From positions 13,926 to 77,925 of the forward strand of contig JBDHHV010000017.1 in the NCBI GenBank assembly GCA_039589195.1: a stretch of DNA of 64,000 nucleotides, given 5' to 3'. The translations under genes and the position numbers were made by a program. Below the pieces are notes generated by a model. That model saw nothing but the letters and a program-made list of their open reading frames with translations. It had not been told where the DNA came from and ran no database searches. How positions within the stretch are numbered: position 1 is the stretch's first letter; each line of letters begins with the position of its first letter. This document shows, in pieces, positions 34,492 to 44,731 of this stretch. The stretch comes from JBDHAC01 sp039589195 (lineage in GTDB: Bacteria > Gemmatimonadota > Gemmatimonadetes > Palauibacterales > Palauibacteraceae).

Positions 34492-36957
34492 ATGGACACG
34501 CTTCTCCAGGACATTCGCTTCAGCCTCAGGACTCTCAGGAAGAGCCCTGTCTTCACGATCGTTGCCGCGGCGACGCTGGCCCTCGGGATCGGGGCCAACA
34601 CCGCGGTGTTCAGCGTCGTGAACGGAGTGCTGCTGCGAGATCTTCCGTACGAGGAGCCCGATCGGTTGACGTTGATCTGGACGAACTTCGGGCCCGACCT
34701 GCCCCAGAATTGGGTGTCTGGGCCCGAGTTCGTGGAGATGCGCGAGTTCCAGACGCAGTTCGAGGATATCGGCGTCGTGGTGCCCACGACCGTGAGCTTC
34801 ACGGGACAGGGGGAGCCCGAACAGATCGGCGCGGCCGGCGCGTCGGGCGGGTTCTTCCAGGTTCTGCGCGTGTCGGCCGCGCACGGTCGGCTGTTCGGGC
34901 CCGAGGATGACACCCCCGCGTCCGCACCCGTCGCGGTCCTGGATCACGGCTTCTGGCAGCGACGCTTCGGTGGGGAGGAGAGCGTGGTCGGACGAACGCT
35001 GACCGCGGATGGTGTGACGTACACCGTGATCGGGGTGCTGCCGCCGGACTTCCGCGTTCGCCACCCCGATGCACAGTTCCCCGATCGAATCGACATGTGG
35101 GCCCCCATGATCCCGATCCTCGGGGCCGAGTACGAGCAGTTGGGTCGCGGCGGACACTTCCTGCGCGCGTTCGGGCGCATGAGGCCGGGCGTGAGCCTGG
35201 CGCAGGCGGAGGCCGACATGCACTCCACCGCGGTCCAGATGCAGGAGAGGACACCGCAGTACTACGACGGGGTCGAGGGCTGGGACATCACGGTGCTCTC
35301 GCTTCACCAGGACCTGGTCGAGGACGTGAAGCCGGCGCTCATCATCCTGCTGGTTGCGGTGCTCTTCGTTCTTCTCATCGCGTGCGTGAACGTGGCCAAC
35401 CTCCAGCTGACCCGTGCGGCCGGGCGAGAGCGCGAGATCGCGTTACGCTCCGCGCTCGGCGCCGGACGCGGCCGCCTCTTCCGGCAGCTCCTCACGGAGA
35501 GCCTGGTTCTGGGGCTGGTCGGGTCCGCGCTCGGTCTGGTGGTGGCGTTCGGTCTGGTCCGGGTCCTCATCGCCGTGGCCCCTGACGCCCTCCCATTGCG
35601 GGACGTGATCGGGATAGACGGAACCGTGCTTCTGTTCACTCTTACCCTCGCCGTAGCCACCGCGCTGCTCTTCGGTCTCGCTCCGGGGCTCGTGTCGCTC
35701 AAGAGGTCTCTGTTCGGGTCCCTGAAGGAGGGTGGACGGGGCAGCACGGCGGGCATCGGTGGTGCGCGGCTCCGGACCGCGCTCGTGGTGTCGGAGATCG
35801 CGCTCGCGATCGTGCTGCTCGTAGGTGCCGGATTGATGATGCACAGCCTCAACCGGCTACTCTCGGCCGATCCGGGCTATTCGACCGAACAACTCATAAC
35901 CCTGCAGATCTCGCTCCCCAACAGCCGTTACGATGCGGAAGCGACGCGGTCGTTCTGGGATCGGCTCGTGGAGCGCGCCGAGGCCCTCCCGGGGGTGGAC
36001 CAGGTGGGCCTGGTCTCACATCTCCCGTTGAGCGGTGCGTATGCGTCGGGCACGACCAGGGTAGAGCGGTCCGAGGCCATGCAACCGGACCCGGGCGACA
36101 ACTTCGCCTCCATCGAGGCGGAGCGTCGCTGGGTAAGCCCGGAGTATTTCCAGACCATGGGGATCCAACTGATCGCGGGTCGGATGTTCACGATCGCGGA
36201 CAACATCGACGCGCCTCTCGTCGCTATTGTCGACGAGGAGTTCGCTCGACGATTCTGGCCCGAAGAGAATCCGATCGGCCAACGGATCAGCATCAACCAG
36301 AACGCGGATGGGCGTGTTTGGCGAGAGGTCGTCGGTCTGGTTCGCCACTCGCGCCACTACGATCCGGGCACGATCGGACGCGAGGCCGCGTACTACCCGT
36401 ACGCTCAGGCCGGCGTGAACACCATGTTCCTGGCCGCGCGGACGAGTACCGACCCCGCATCCGTGACCAGCGCGGTGCGTGAGGCGGTCTGGGCCCTGGA
36501 CCCCGATCAGCCCGTATCGGACATCCGGACGATGGAGGACCGGGTGGGCGGGGCCGTCGCACAACCTCAATTCAACCTGTGGCTCCTGGCCGCCTTCGCC
36601 CTCATCGCACTCCTCCTGGCCGGGATCGGCATTTACGGCGTCATCGCGTACTCCGTTGGCCAGCGTCGTCACGAGGTCGGCGTGCGGATGGCCCTCGGTG
36701 CCGACCGCGCGGACGTGCGGTCGCTCTTCCTGCGTCAGGGCATGGTGTTGGTCGCCGTGGGCGTGGCACTCGGGGTCGTCGCGGCACTCGGGCTATCGCG
36801 GTTGCTCACGAGCCTCCTGTACGAGGTGAGCCCGGCGGATCCGGTCACGTACATCGCGGTCGCTCTCGTCTTGAGCACCGTGGCGGTGGGCGCGTGCCTG
36901 ATTCCGGCTATGGTTGCAACGCGGGTGGAGCCCGTGTCGGTGCTACGCGAGGAGTAG
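34492..36957 (+). CDS. ADOP-type FtsX/MacB-like duplicated permease
   Basis: 821 residues; the ATG at 34492 follows AGGAG. It starts directly with the core LLQDIRFSLRTLRKSPVFTIVAAATLALGIGANTAVFSVVNGVLL. Two halves follow, each with a MacB periplasmic domain and an FtsX domain of three to four helices (GRLFRQLLTESLVLGLVG; VRMALGADRADVRSLFLRQGMVLVAVG). The ending RVEPVSVLREE is typical of the duplicated orphan permeases of Acidobacteriota and Gemmatimonadota. No ATPase is adjacent, so the energising partner is unknown. Unlike the two other copies here, it has no PadR gene and lacks the cytosolic N-terminal helices. The TonB receptor follows after 46 bases. Confidence 0.88.
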   Translation: MDTLLQDIRFSLRTLRKSPVFTIVAAATLALGIGANTAVFSVVNGVLLRDLPYEEPDRLTLIWTNFGPDLPQNWVSGPEFVEMREFQTQFEDIGVVVPTTVSFTGQGEPEQIGAAGASGGFFQVLRVSAAHGRLFGPEDDTPASAPVAVLDHGFWQRRFGGEESVVGRTLTADGVTYTVIGVLPPDFRVRHPDAQFPDRIDMWAPMIPILGAEYEQLGRGGHFLRAFGRMRPGVSLAQAEADMHSTAVQMQERTPQYYDGVEGWDITVLSLHQDLVEDVKPALIILLVAVLFVLLIACVNVANLQLTRAAGREREIALRSALGAGRGRLFRQLLTESLVLGLVGSALGLVVAFGLVRVLIAVAPDALPLRDVIGIDGTVLLFTLTLAVATALLFGLAPGLVSLKRSLFGSLKEGGRGSTAGIGGARLRTALVVSEIALAIVLLVGAGLMMHSLNRLLSADPGYSTEQLITLQISLPNSRYDAEATRSFWDRLVERAEALPGVDQVGLVSHLPLSGAYASGTTRVERSEAMQPDPGDNFASIEAERRWVSPEYFQTMGIQLIAGRMFTIADNIDAPLVAIVDEEFARRFWPEENPIGQRISINQNADGRVWREVVGLVRHSRHYDPGTIGREAAYYPYAQAGVNTMFLAARTSTDPASVTSAVREAVWALDPDQPVSDIRTMEDRVGGAVAQPQFNLWLLAAFALIALLLAGIGIYGVIAYSVGQRRHEVGVRMALGADRADVRSLFLRQGMVLVAVGVALGVVAALGLSRLLTSLLYEVSPADPVTYIAVALVLSTVAVGACLIPAMVATRVEPVSVLREE

Positions 36958-37003
36958 CCCGGCAGCCTTCCAATCCGTGCGGGTCGAGCTATCTTCCGGC
37001 CCC

Positions 37004-39151
37004 ATGAATCGAGGCCACCCGGAGTTCACGTTTCGAGTTCAGCACGCTGCGGCGCCCCTCGCCCTGGCGATCTGTGCGCTCGCGCCTTGCTCGATGGCCG
37101 GGCAGGCCCCTGATAGCGTTCGCGCCGAGGCCGAGCGGGACACGCTGCCCGTATATCGAACGAGCGAGATCGCCGTGCAGGTCGCGCGGTCGGTCGCCGC
37201 TCTCGCGGGGCTGCCATACGCGATCAGCGTAGCCGACCGCTCCGCGGTCCAGGTCGGGGAACGCACCGTGTCCCTGGACGAGGCGCTCCGTTTCGTCCCC
37301 GGGCTGTTCGTGCACAACCGTCGCAACTACTCGCTGGGTGACCGGGTCACGGTGCGGGGGCAGGGTGCGCGCGCCCAGTTCGGGGTGCGGGGCGTCCGGG
37401 TCCTCGCGGACGGGATCCCGCTCACCCTCGCGGACGGCCAGAGCACGCTCACCAACCTGGACCTCGCTTCGGTCGGGCGAGTGGAGGTGATACGTGGATC
37501 CGCTTCCGCGCTGTACGGGAACGCCGGCGGCGGCGTCCTCAGTTACCGAACCGAGCTTCCCGTCGACCAATCCCTGCTTCTGGAGCCGCGGCTTACGGGA
37601 GGCAGCCACGGGTTCCTCCAGACGCGGCTAAAGGCCTCCGGCTCGACGGGCGGTGTCTCGTATCTCGGCAGCCTGAGCTACCTGCGGACGGATGGCTTCC
37701 GAGACTTCTCGGAGGCCGAGGTGTTCCGCGCGAACGTGCGCGTTGCGGGACGTGTCGGCGAGACGGGAGAGGTCCGCGGTCTGCTCAACCTGTACAGCAC
37801 ACCCTTCGCCCAGAACCCCAGCTCGCTGTCGCTCGAGGACGCTCGCGATAACCCGCGGATGGCACGCTCGTTCATCATCTCCCAGGGCTCCGGCGAGGAC
37901 GCGACGCAGGGACAGGGCGGAGTGGCGCTCGATCTCCCGCTCGGTGAGACGGCGCGTTTTCGGGCTACGGCGTGGGGACTGTGGCGCGATCTGTGGAACC
38001 CGATCCCGGGCCGCATTATCCAGATCGACCGGCTCGGGGGCGGCTTCCGGTCGGAGGTCGCCGGCAGCCTCGGGCGGGACATCAGTTGGGTGGGGGGGGT
38101 CGATCTCGAGCTCCAGCGCGACGAGCGCATGGAATCGGAGAACCTGGGCGTCGACGAAGACGTGCCGGAGAGTCGGGCGCAGGAGGGCGAGCTGCTCCTC
38201 GACCAGCGTGAGCGCGTGCTGGGTCTGGGACCGTTCCTTCGCGTCGGCGTCGAACTGGGGGAGCGCTGGACGCTCACGCTGGGGGGCCGGCTCGACGTGT
38301 ATCACTTCGAGGCGGACGATCGCCTTCTCACGGATGGCGACGACTCCGGGAAACGCACGTTCACCGAGTTCAGCCCGACTGCCGGCCTAGCCTTCGAAGC
38401 TACCGACTGGCTCCAGGTGTACGGCAACTTCTCGACGGCCTTTCAGACCCCTACCACGAGCGAGCTCTCGAACCAGCCGGACGGTTCCGGAGGGTTCAAC
38501 CCCGATCTCGAGCCGGAGAGGATCGTGGGTGGCGAGCTCGGCGTGCGGGGCTCCTTCCAGGATGCTCGCCTCGGGTACGGGGTCTCGGCCTTTCTGGCCA
38601 ACGTCAAGGACGCGCTGATCCCGTTCGAGGGCCCGACCGAGGAGGTGTTCTTCCGGAACGCGGGCGAAGTGGGGCGGTCCGGTGTCGAGGTCGCCGTCGG
38701 TTGGCAGCCCCACTCCGCCTGGCGCGTGGAGCTCGCGCAAACGATCCAGCGGCTGCGCTTCGAGGAGTTCGAGGTCGACGGTGACGATCTTGCCGGCAAG
38801 GACGAGCCGGGGGTCCCGAACCACTGGCTCACGCTCGGACTCACGCATACGCCGGATCTCGGGCTCAGGACCGAGGTCAACTTCCGGTGGGTGGACGCAT
38901 ACCCGGTGGACGATGCCAACACGGCCTTCAACGACTCGTATCGGGTCGTCGATCTCCGCCTGTCACTCGACCGCACCCAGCGTGGGTGGCCGCTGCGCAT
39001 GTTCCTGGGTATCGACAACCTGTTCGATGAACGCTACAACGGATCCGTCGTCCCGAACGCGTTTGGTGCCCGCTACTACGAGCCGGCCCCCGGGTTCGAG
39101 GTGTACGGTGGAGTCAGCTGGCCGATCGGCTCGACGCGGGGCTCTCCCTAG
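37004..39151 (+). CDS. TonB-dependent outer-membrane receptor
   Basis: 715 residues from the ATG at 37004, signal peptide ending ...APCSMAG. The plug domain (~55-180) shows LDEALRFVPGLFVHNRR, RVTVRGQGARAQFGVRGVRVLADGIPLTLADGQSTL and VEVIRGSASALYGNAGGG. The barrel then runs to the C-terminus, with DNLFDERYNGS close to the end, as in siderophore and vitamin receptors. It takes up a large ligand (ferric siderophore, cobalamin or oligosaccharide) with energy from TonB. The 46-base gap from the ADOP permease suggests cotranscription. The substrate cannot be told from sequence. Confidence 0.92.
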   Translation: MNRGHPEFTFRVQHAAAPLALAICALAPCSMAGQAPDSVRAEAERDTLPVYRTSEIAVQVARSVAALAGLPYAISVADRSAVQVGERTVSLDEALRFVPGLFVHNRRNYSLGDRVTVRGQGARAQFGVRGVRVLADGIPLTLADGQSTLTNLDLASVGRVEVIRGSASALYGNAGGGVLSYRTELPVDQSLLLEPRLTGGSHGFLQTRLKASGSTGGVSYLGSLSYLRTDGFRDFSEAEVFRANVRVAGRVGETGEVRGLLNLYSTPFAQNPSSLSLEDARDNPRMARSFIISQGSGEDATQGQGGVALDLPLGETARFRATAWGLWRDLWNPIPGRIIQIDRLGGGFRSEVAGSLGRDISWVGGVDLELQRDERMESENLGVDEDVPESRAQEGELLLDQRERVLGLGPFLRVGVELGERWTLTLGGRLDVYHFEADDRLLTDGDDSGKRTFTEFSPTAGLAFEATDWLQVYGNFSTAFQTPTTSELSNQPDGSGGFNPDLEPERIVGGELGVRGSFQDARLGYGVSAFLANVKDALIPFEGPTEEVFFRNAGEVGRSGVEVAVGWQPHSAWRVELAQTIQRLRFEEFEVDGDDLAGKDEPGVPNHWLTLGLTHTPDLGLRTEVNFRWVDAYPVDDANTAFNDSYRVVDLRLSLDRTQRGWPLRMFLGIDNLFDERYNGSVVPNAFGARYYEPAPGFEVYGGVSWPIGSTRGSP

Positions 39152-39255
39152 CGGGGCTCTCCCCAACCAAGGCTCCCGCAAGCAGCTCTCCCTGGCGTGG
39201 CTCCCTCGGGGGCTCCCGCCCTTCGCTCGGAAACGGACCGTCACACGAGAAGAGA

Positions 39256-39287
39256 ACGGGCTCCCGGGAGGGATCCCGGAAGCCCGT
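39256..39287. terminator. bidirectional terminator between convergent genes
   Basis: A 14-base stem (39256-39269 with 39274-39287, one mismatch) is closed by a GGGA tetraloop. Pyrimidine-rich sequence follows on the minus side (TTCTCTTCT). It lies between the stops of the TonB receptor and the large lipoprotein. Confidence 0.6.
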
Positions 39288-39366
39288 CGTTCTGGAGCTG
39301 CCGCCTGGACGCGCCCTCGGACGCGGCTGCGCCCTCAGACCCGGCCGGCCGGAGTCGACGTCCGCG

Positions 39367-41814
39367 CTACGGCCTCAGTACCAGGTTCAGGTACATGCGC
39401 ACACCCGGCACCGCCGTCCCGCCTGTCGGCGCATTCCCGATCGCGATCCGCATGAACATCCCGATCGTGTCGCCGGGGTTCACGCAGAAGTCCTGGGTCT
39501 CGCCCGAGCACAGCGGGTGCTTGAGCTCATACCAGATGAACTCGTCGGATGGATCGGAGCCATCGAACCCGATGCTCCCCCCACCGTCCTGGCCAGCGTC
39601 TGTGGCCCCGCAGATCGCGCTGCCCGTGAGGCAAGTGGACTCCAGGTAGCGATCGACGAACGTCTGCGTCGTCGAGCCCCTGACCTTCTCCTGGCCGATC
39701 TCGAACAAGTCGTCGTTCACATCGGCCGTGCCATCGGACAAGCCCCCCACATCGAACTCGTACGCGACGGCCGTGTTATCCTCGGACGAAGGCCGCGGGA
39801 GCTTGAACCCGAGGTAAAGGTCCGTGCCGTCATGCAGCCAGTAGAGCGTGCCGTCCGGCTGCGTTCCGGGTCCCCCGCCGGACAGATTCAGCGGCCCGAT
39901 CGACATCGAGTCCGCGCAGTTCGGATCCGTCCAAACGCCATCGCGGCTCCCGTCGGTCACGTCCGGGGTGGCGCACACCTGAGCCTCGAACTCGACCACG
40001 AGGTCGTTCGCCCACACCGGCACCGACGTGGAGGAGGCCGGCAGGAACGTGTCGAGTCCGGGCACCGGCCCGTTCGGGAACCCGCTCGGGCCCGGGCCTA
40101 CGGTTCCCGGCGGGGTGTCGCTCTCCGTGTCGCCGGGCTCCAGATCGCACGGGCCGGCATCCCCCGGAAAGCCGCTTCCCGTGGTTTCGAGGGTGCCACT
40201 CACGGCGATCCCGCACCCGAGCGCCCACAGCTTGGTCCTGTCATCGCCGATCGTCCACGCCACCTGCACCAGGCCCGTAGATCCCGTCGTGAAGTCGACG
40301 TGCGCCAGGCTGTTGGTTCCGTGCACCTGGCCCGCCACGCACGTCGCTTCGGGGCCGTACTTCGCGATTGATGCCGGGTCGCCCGGGGCGAGATCCGCCG
40401 GACAGGCGACCCCGACGGCACCGGGATCATCCGCATCGGGCTCGGCGAACACGTGCACCGTGGCCCCTTCGTCGGCCATGCCCTGCGGGCCCACCGGGTC
40501 TCCCACTTCGTCGAACACGGACAGCTGTACATCGGTCGTGCCGAAGGCCGCCACGTTGGGCGTCAAGGTGGTCGAGTTCAGCATCGCCGCCGGCCGAGCG
40601 ATCACGAAGTCGCTGCCGGGCGAGACGCCACCCAGATCTCCACCGGCGCTGCCGTGCCCGACTGCGCCGGTTGCCACCAGCTCACGTACGCCGAACACGC
40701 CGGCGAGCCTGTCGAACACGTGCTTCAGGATGGTGGGCTCCGTCGCTACCGTGGCGCAGGCGGCAGGATCGACGGGGGGCAAACTCAGGATCCCCTGGTC
40801 GTCCACCATGTGGATCGTGGCGACGTCCTCGAGGGCCGGATCGATGGCCGGGAACGGGTTGTCGCCGCCCTCGAACAGGATGCAGGAGCCGTCGGCCAGC
40901 GTGACCGCGTCGCTGAACGTGAAGTTCTTGCAGGTCCACGTCGGGATGTCCATCAGCGCCGAGGGCAGGAGGATTCGACCATCGGGCGCCGTGGCACCCT
41001 CGCAGTCCGAGATGCCGGTGATCGTAACCACGCCACCCTGGCTGTTCGGTGCGACGATGAGTGTCGTCTCGTCCAGGGTCAGTTCCGCCCCGCGATTCAT
41101 GTCGGCGACGCACTGGACGAAGTCCTCTCCGGACGCGGTCCCGAAGCAGGAGCCGCCCGAGTCGTCGAGGAGGAAATTGATGTTCTGGTTGCTACCGCTT
41201 CGGATGTACAGGATCTGGTTGTTCAGCGGCTGACCCTGGGACGGATCGTCGGTCACTCCGAAGTCCCGGAAGCCGAGGTCGACGCTCGACGTTCCGACCT
41301 GCAGGCTGACCCAAACCCGCCACAGCTCCTGCGTGGTTTGCCCCCTCAATCTCGGGGTCCTCCATTGCGTCTGGTAGAAGGTACCGGTCGCGTCCGTCTT
41401 GACGATCACCGGCGATGCGCCGCTGATGTCGACGGTGCCGCTCCCACCGCTGTCGGGCACGTAGTCGCCGGTGATCGCGTCGATCGTGAACCGGTACGCC
41501 ATGACCTTGAGGCCGCTCTCGAAACCCGATACGAACGCGCCCGTGGGCGGTGTCGCGGCCGTGGACGCACGGAAGAAGAAGCCGGCGGTCCCGACGTGGT
41601 GGTCCGGGTCCCGCATGTCGGCGTAAGCGTCGCACGGCGACTCCTGGCTACTGAGGCCGGGAGCACCGGCGGGATCCGGCATGCAGGTGGTGGAGCCGCC
41701 GGCAACGTGCGTGGCGGCGATGGGCAACGACTCCGGACCCGCCGGAGAACGCTCGGAGTCACTACAGGCTACGACGAGCGTAGCGCACAGACCTGCAAGT
41801 AGCAGGCGTTTCAT
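39367..41814 (-). CDS. large lipoprotein of unknown function
   Basis: 815 residues from the ATG at 41814; AAGGAG is seven bases upstream. The lipobox VVAC makes Cys18 the anchor. The protein is Gly/Asp/Thr-rich with several Cys pairs, suggesting disulfide-linked beta domains. The middle (~430-560) has Ig-like features (VQLSVFDEVGDPVGPQGM). The C-terminal ~200 residues (DGTLYWLHDGTDLYLGFKLPRP, then WYELKHPLC) resemble a CBM9/DOMON-like sandwich. There are no catalytic motifs. Probably a surface protein that binds something extracellular. It is transcribed alone, and ~220 bases upstream hold an AT-rich patch near 41930 that may be its promoter. Confidence 0.75.
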   Translation of the reverse strand: MKRLLLAGLCATLVVACSDSERSPAGPESLPIAATHVAGGSTTCMPDPAGAPGLSSQESPCDAYADMRDPDHHVGTAGFFFRASTAATPPTGAFVSGFESGLKVMAYRFTIDAITGDYVPDSGGSGTVDISGASPVIVKTDATGTFYQTQWRTPRLRGQTTQELWRVWVSLQVGTSSVDLGFRDFGVTDDPSQGQPLNNQILYIRSGSNQNINFLLDDSGGSCFGTASGEDFVQCVADMNRGAELTLDETTLIVAPNSQGGVVTITGISDCEGATAPDGRILLPSALMDIPTWTCKNFTFSDAVTLADGSCILFEGGDNPFPAIDPALEDVATIHMVDDQGILSLPPVDPAACATVATEPTILKHVFDRLAGVFGVRELVATGAVGHGSAGGDLGGVSPGSDFVIARPAAMLNSTTLTPNVAAFGTTDVQLSVFDEVGDPVGPQGMADEGATVHVFAEPDADDPGAVGVACPADLAPGDPASIAKYGPEATCVAGQVHGTNSLAHVDFTTGSTGLVQVAWTIGDDRTKLWALGCGIAVSGTLETTGSGFPGDAGPCDLEPGDTESDTPPGTVGPGPSGFPNGPVPGLDTFLPASSTSVPVWANDLVVEFEAQVCATPDVTDGSRDGVWTDPNCADSMSIGPLNLSGGGPGTQPDGTLYWLHDGTDLYLGFKLPRPSSEDNTAVAYEFDVGGLSDGTADVNDDLFEIGQEKVRGSTTQTFVDRYLESTCLTGSAICGATDAGQDGGGSIGFDGSDPSDEFIWYELKHPLCSGETQDFCVNPGDTIGMFMRIAIGNAPTGGTAVPGVRMYLNLVLRP

Positions 41815-42034
41815 ACACAAGCTCCTTGGAGACGAGGGAGAAAGAAGACGACCAGTAACGGGACCGCGACTGCTCAGAGACGGCCGCGAATGTGCACCGT
41901 GTAAGAGGAAGCCGCAAGCCCGCAGTATTTAAAGACTTGCCGGTCTCTTATTCCGCAATGCGATCATGCTCTCCGACGGAGGGCCCGGGTTACCGGTTTG
42001 GTCGGGAGAGTCGTGGCGGCGAGTCGAGGGGAGG

Positions 42035-43882
42035 CTACTCTCTGCTCGTGAGCACCCGGAAGTCGGGGCGGTCCCGCAGGGAGCGCCAGTTCCAGTGCAG
42101 CTGTCCTCCGACCTCGAAGGAGTGCGCGGGGTTGGCCGCCACGTACCGCTTGAGCAGCTCCATGGCCCCATCGGGGTCCCCGGTGGTCGCGAGGATGCGG
42201 GCTTCCAGCACCATGAGATCCTCGTTCGGATCGATATCCCCCTCCGCACGACCCAAGGGCAGTACGCTCGAAGCGCTGTCAGCCAGCCCCGCCTTCCTGA
42301 GGATACCGGCCACCAGGAGATACCCCTTCCGCTCCTCGATCGGACGCGGCCCGGCGTCGAGGACGTCCTGGAGCTCGGCGTGAAGCTCCCAGGCGACGTC
42401 GGGATCGGCCTCCTCGGACGGGGCGAGCATGAGCCACAGCTGGCACTGGATGAAGTCGTGGTCGTCAGGGAATCGGAGGTGCCCCGCCTCGCACCACTGT
42501 CGAGCATCGTTGAACTGCTCCAGGTCGTAGTGCGCCCAGAAGAGGCGACCGAGGACCTGGTCCGCGTTCTGTAGGAATGCATCCTCCTCGTAGGCTCGCC
42601 GCGCCGCCAGCGCGACCGAGGCGTTGTCGGCCCTCTGCATGTACAGGTGGCTGAGCATGGACCAGGCGCTCGCCAGCGACGGGTCCACATCCACCGCATC
42701 CTCCAGGTCGGCCTGGGCGTCGTCCAGCAGGCGGTCCGCCTCGTCCGCATCCTCGACGGCGTCGAGGAGCCAAAGGATATAGCGGAGCGTACCCCGCGCC
42801 TCGTGGGCGTCCGGGTCCCTGGTGGCGATGGCCAGAGCTTGCTCGGCGTGAGGCAGCCCGGCGCGAAGCTCCGCCGCGCCGGTCTCGTAGTCGCCTTTGA
42901 GGGCGGCCCAGATCCAGCCGCGCCGGAACGCGACATCGGCCCTGAGCACGGACGGCTGGGTCCAGGTGGGGTCGATGGTGCCCGCCAGGGCCAGCAGCGA
43001 ATCCGCGTCGCTCAGCGCGGCGAGCGCGGCGTCCAGCTCGTCACTGTCCCGCAGCTCGGTGGATTGCTTGCGCAGCCGCTCGGCCCTCTGAACGAAGGAC
43101 CAGGCCTCGACGCTGGAGGTTCCCGATTTGCGCTCGCGGAGGCGAACCTCCTCGCCCAAGCGCTCGCGCAGGAAGCCCGAGATGCTCTGGGCCACCGAGT
43201 CCCGCGCGGCGAGAAGCTCCTCGGCTGGCAGCTCGAAGCTCTCCCGCTCGATATCCGCACCGCTCAGACCATCGACCAGTCGAGCGGTCACCCGCAAGCG
43301 ATCCCTGCGCGGTTCGACGCTCCCCTGGATCAGGCTCCCGACCCGGAGGGCGCGGGCGATGCTGTCGGGCGGAAGCTCGAGATCACGAAACGGCGCAACG
43401 CCGTTGGTCGAGACGACATCCAGGGCTCGGACCTGGGATAGTCGCTCGATCAGCGCCTCTGTGAGACCGTCTGCGGCGAACCTGAGCTCGCCATCCGCGC
43501 TCAGGTCCTCGAAGTAGAGCACCGCGACGGAGCGCGGGTCGAGACCCGCAGCGGCCGCCTCCTCGGCCGAGACAGCCGCCCCGCGATAGTTGCCGATCAG
43601 AATGCCGGAAATCGTCAGGGCCGCGACCAGCATTATCCCCTGGAGCCAGATCTCCAGCTTGGGGGGCTTCTGAGCCCCTTTCTCGCCGTGGAACCAGGCC
43701 AGGATGAGCGTGCCCGGGATCCCGAACAGATAGAAGACGAGGGCGACCCGATAGGCGACTCCGGGGAGGATGGAGTTCCCCACGAGCTGGTCGACGCCCT
43801 CCAGCGCCAGGAAGCCACCGGCGATGTACGCCCCCAGCCACGGGAAGACGCGCCGCCGGCGCAGATTTTCAGACAGACCCAT
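42035..43882 (-). CDS. membrane protein with TolB/FlgO-like domain and TPR repeats
   Basis: 615 residues from the ATG at 43882 (a GTG at 43888 is also possible). Three membrane helices lie near the N-terminus (FPWLGAYIAGGFLALEGVDQL, ALVFYLFGIPGTLILAWF, GIMLVAALTISGILIGNY). The FlgO/TolB-N-like domain covers ~118-245: SVAVLYFEDLSADGELRFAADGLTEALIERL, VGSLIQGSVEPRRDRLRVTARLVD. Tetratricopeptide-like helices fill ~260-600. In Gemmatimonadota and Proteobacteria this layout often sits behind a kinase or adenylate cyclase domain; here no such domain is present. Probably a periplasmic or cytosolic scaffold tied to the inner membrane. Confidence 0.8.
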   Translation of the reverse strand: MGLSENLRRRRVFPWLGAYIAGGFLALEGVDQLVGNSILPGVAYRVALVFYLFGIPGTLILAWFHGEKGAQKPPKLEIWLQGIMLVAALTISGILIGNYRGAAVSAEEAAAAGLDPRSVAVLYFEDLSADGELRFAADGLTEALIERLSQVRALDVVSTNGVAPFRDLELPPDSIARALRVGSLIQGSVEPRRDRLRVTARLVDGLSGADIERESFELPAEELLAARDSVAQSISGFLRERLGEEVRLRERKSGTSSVEAWSFVQRAERLRKQSTELRDSDELDAALAALSDADSLLALAGTIDPTWTQPSVLRADVAFRRGWIWAALKGDYETGAAELRAGLPHAEQALAIATRDPDAHEARGTLRYILWLLDAVEDADEADRLLDDAQADLEDAVDVDPSLASAWSMLSHLYMQRADNASVALAARRAYEEDAFLQNADQVLGRLFWAHYDLEQFNDARQWCEAGHLRFPDDHDFIQCQLWLMLAPSEEADPDVAWELHAELQDVLDAGPRPIEERKGYLLVAGILRKAGLADSASSVLPLGRAEGDIDPNEDLMVLEARILATTGDPDGAMELLKRYVAANPAHSFEVGGQLHWNWRSLRDRPDFRVLTSRE

Positions 43883-44085
43883 GTACACTCACGGTACGGA
43901 GACGAGTTCGACCCAAGGATGCGCGCACTCCGCGGAGGTGTCAACTTGGAGGATGGCCGGTCGGGCCAGGTGAGCCGAGCAGTCTCGGGTACGAGCTCGC
44001 TGGCCGTGGCGCACGCGTTTCTGGCGCGTGTATCATCGGGTCGCGAGTTTCAGTTCGTCACTGCCGTTCACCGAAAGGTCCCTCT

Positions 44086-44631
44086 ATGCGCCGCATCCTG
44101 TTCCTCACAGTCACGCTCGCCGCCTGCTCCGCTGAGACTCCGAATATCGACGCCGAATCCCAAAGTCCGGCGCAGGCAGATGCCGCGGCTACCCCGAGCG
44201 AGTCTCCGGGCGAGCCCGTCACGGATCCCCGAGACGTCGCGTTCGCGCCGGAGTTGCAGATCGACCTGGCCGCGATGGAGAGGCGGGCGAGCGGGCTCTA
44301 CGTACAGGTGCTGGCCGAAGGCGAGGGACCGGCGGCGGTGTCCGGGGATGCCATGGGCGTCGACTACACCGTGTGGCTCTCGGATGGCAGGGTGCTCGAC
44401 TCGAGCTTTGATCACACACCCCCGGCACCGCTCCCGATGGTCCTGAACGAGACGAGTCTGATAACCGGGTGGACGGAAGGTGTGACCGGGATGCGATTGG
44501 GTGAGAAGCGCCGACTGGTGGTCCCATTCGACCTGGCGTACGGAGCGGCGGGCCGCCCGGGCGTGCCACCGTACGCGACGCTCGTGTTCGAGGTGGAGCT
44601 CGCGATCCACACACCGGGCGGCGGCCCGTAG
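44086..44631 (+). CDS. FKBP-type peptidyl-prolyl isomerase lipoprotein
   Basis: 181 residues. Lipobox LTVTLAAC (Cys14), then a disordered Ala/Pro/Ser linker to ~60. The FKBP domain (~68-175): VSGDAMGVDYTVWLSDGRVLDSSF, PLPMVLNETSLITGWTEGVTGMRLGEKRRLVVPFDLAYG and YATLVFEVEL. These are the usual active-site strands for cis-trans isomerisation of prolyl bonds. It should help periplasmic or outer-membrane proteins fold. It diverges from the TolB/TPR gene with ~203 bases between starts. Confidence 0.92.
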   Translation: MRRILFLTVTLAACSAETPNIDAESQSPAQADAAATPSESPGEPVTDPRDVAFAPELQIDLAAMERRASGLYVQVLAEGEGPAAVSGDAMGVDYTVWLSDGRVLDSSFDHTPPAPLPMVLNETSLITGWTEGVTGMRLGEKRRLVVPFDLAYGAAGRPGVPPYATLVFEVELAIHTPGGGP

Positions 44632-44697
44632 CGGCCCCCGGGCTCGTTTCGCGGCGGGCCCCGTGGATCTTTTCCTCTCCTTTCCTGTACCTGCGTC

Positions 44698-44722
44698 ATC
44701 AATACATTGTTCATTGATACAT
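44698..44722 (+). promoter_or_regulatory. candidate PadR operator
   Basis: ATCAAT (44698-44703) and ATTGAT (44713-44718) form an inverted repeat with a nine-base spacer. ATACAT also repeats at 44702-44707 and 44717-44722. The AT-rich patch stands out and lies 10-34 bases before the PadR gene, as expected for autoregulation. Confidence 0.5.
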
Positions 44723-44731
44723 GAACCGGAG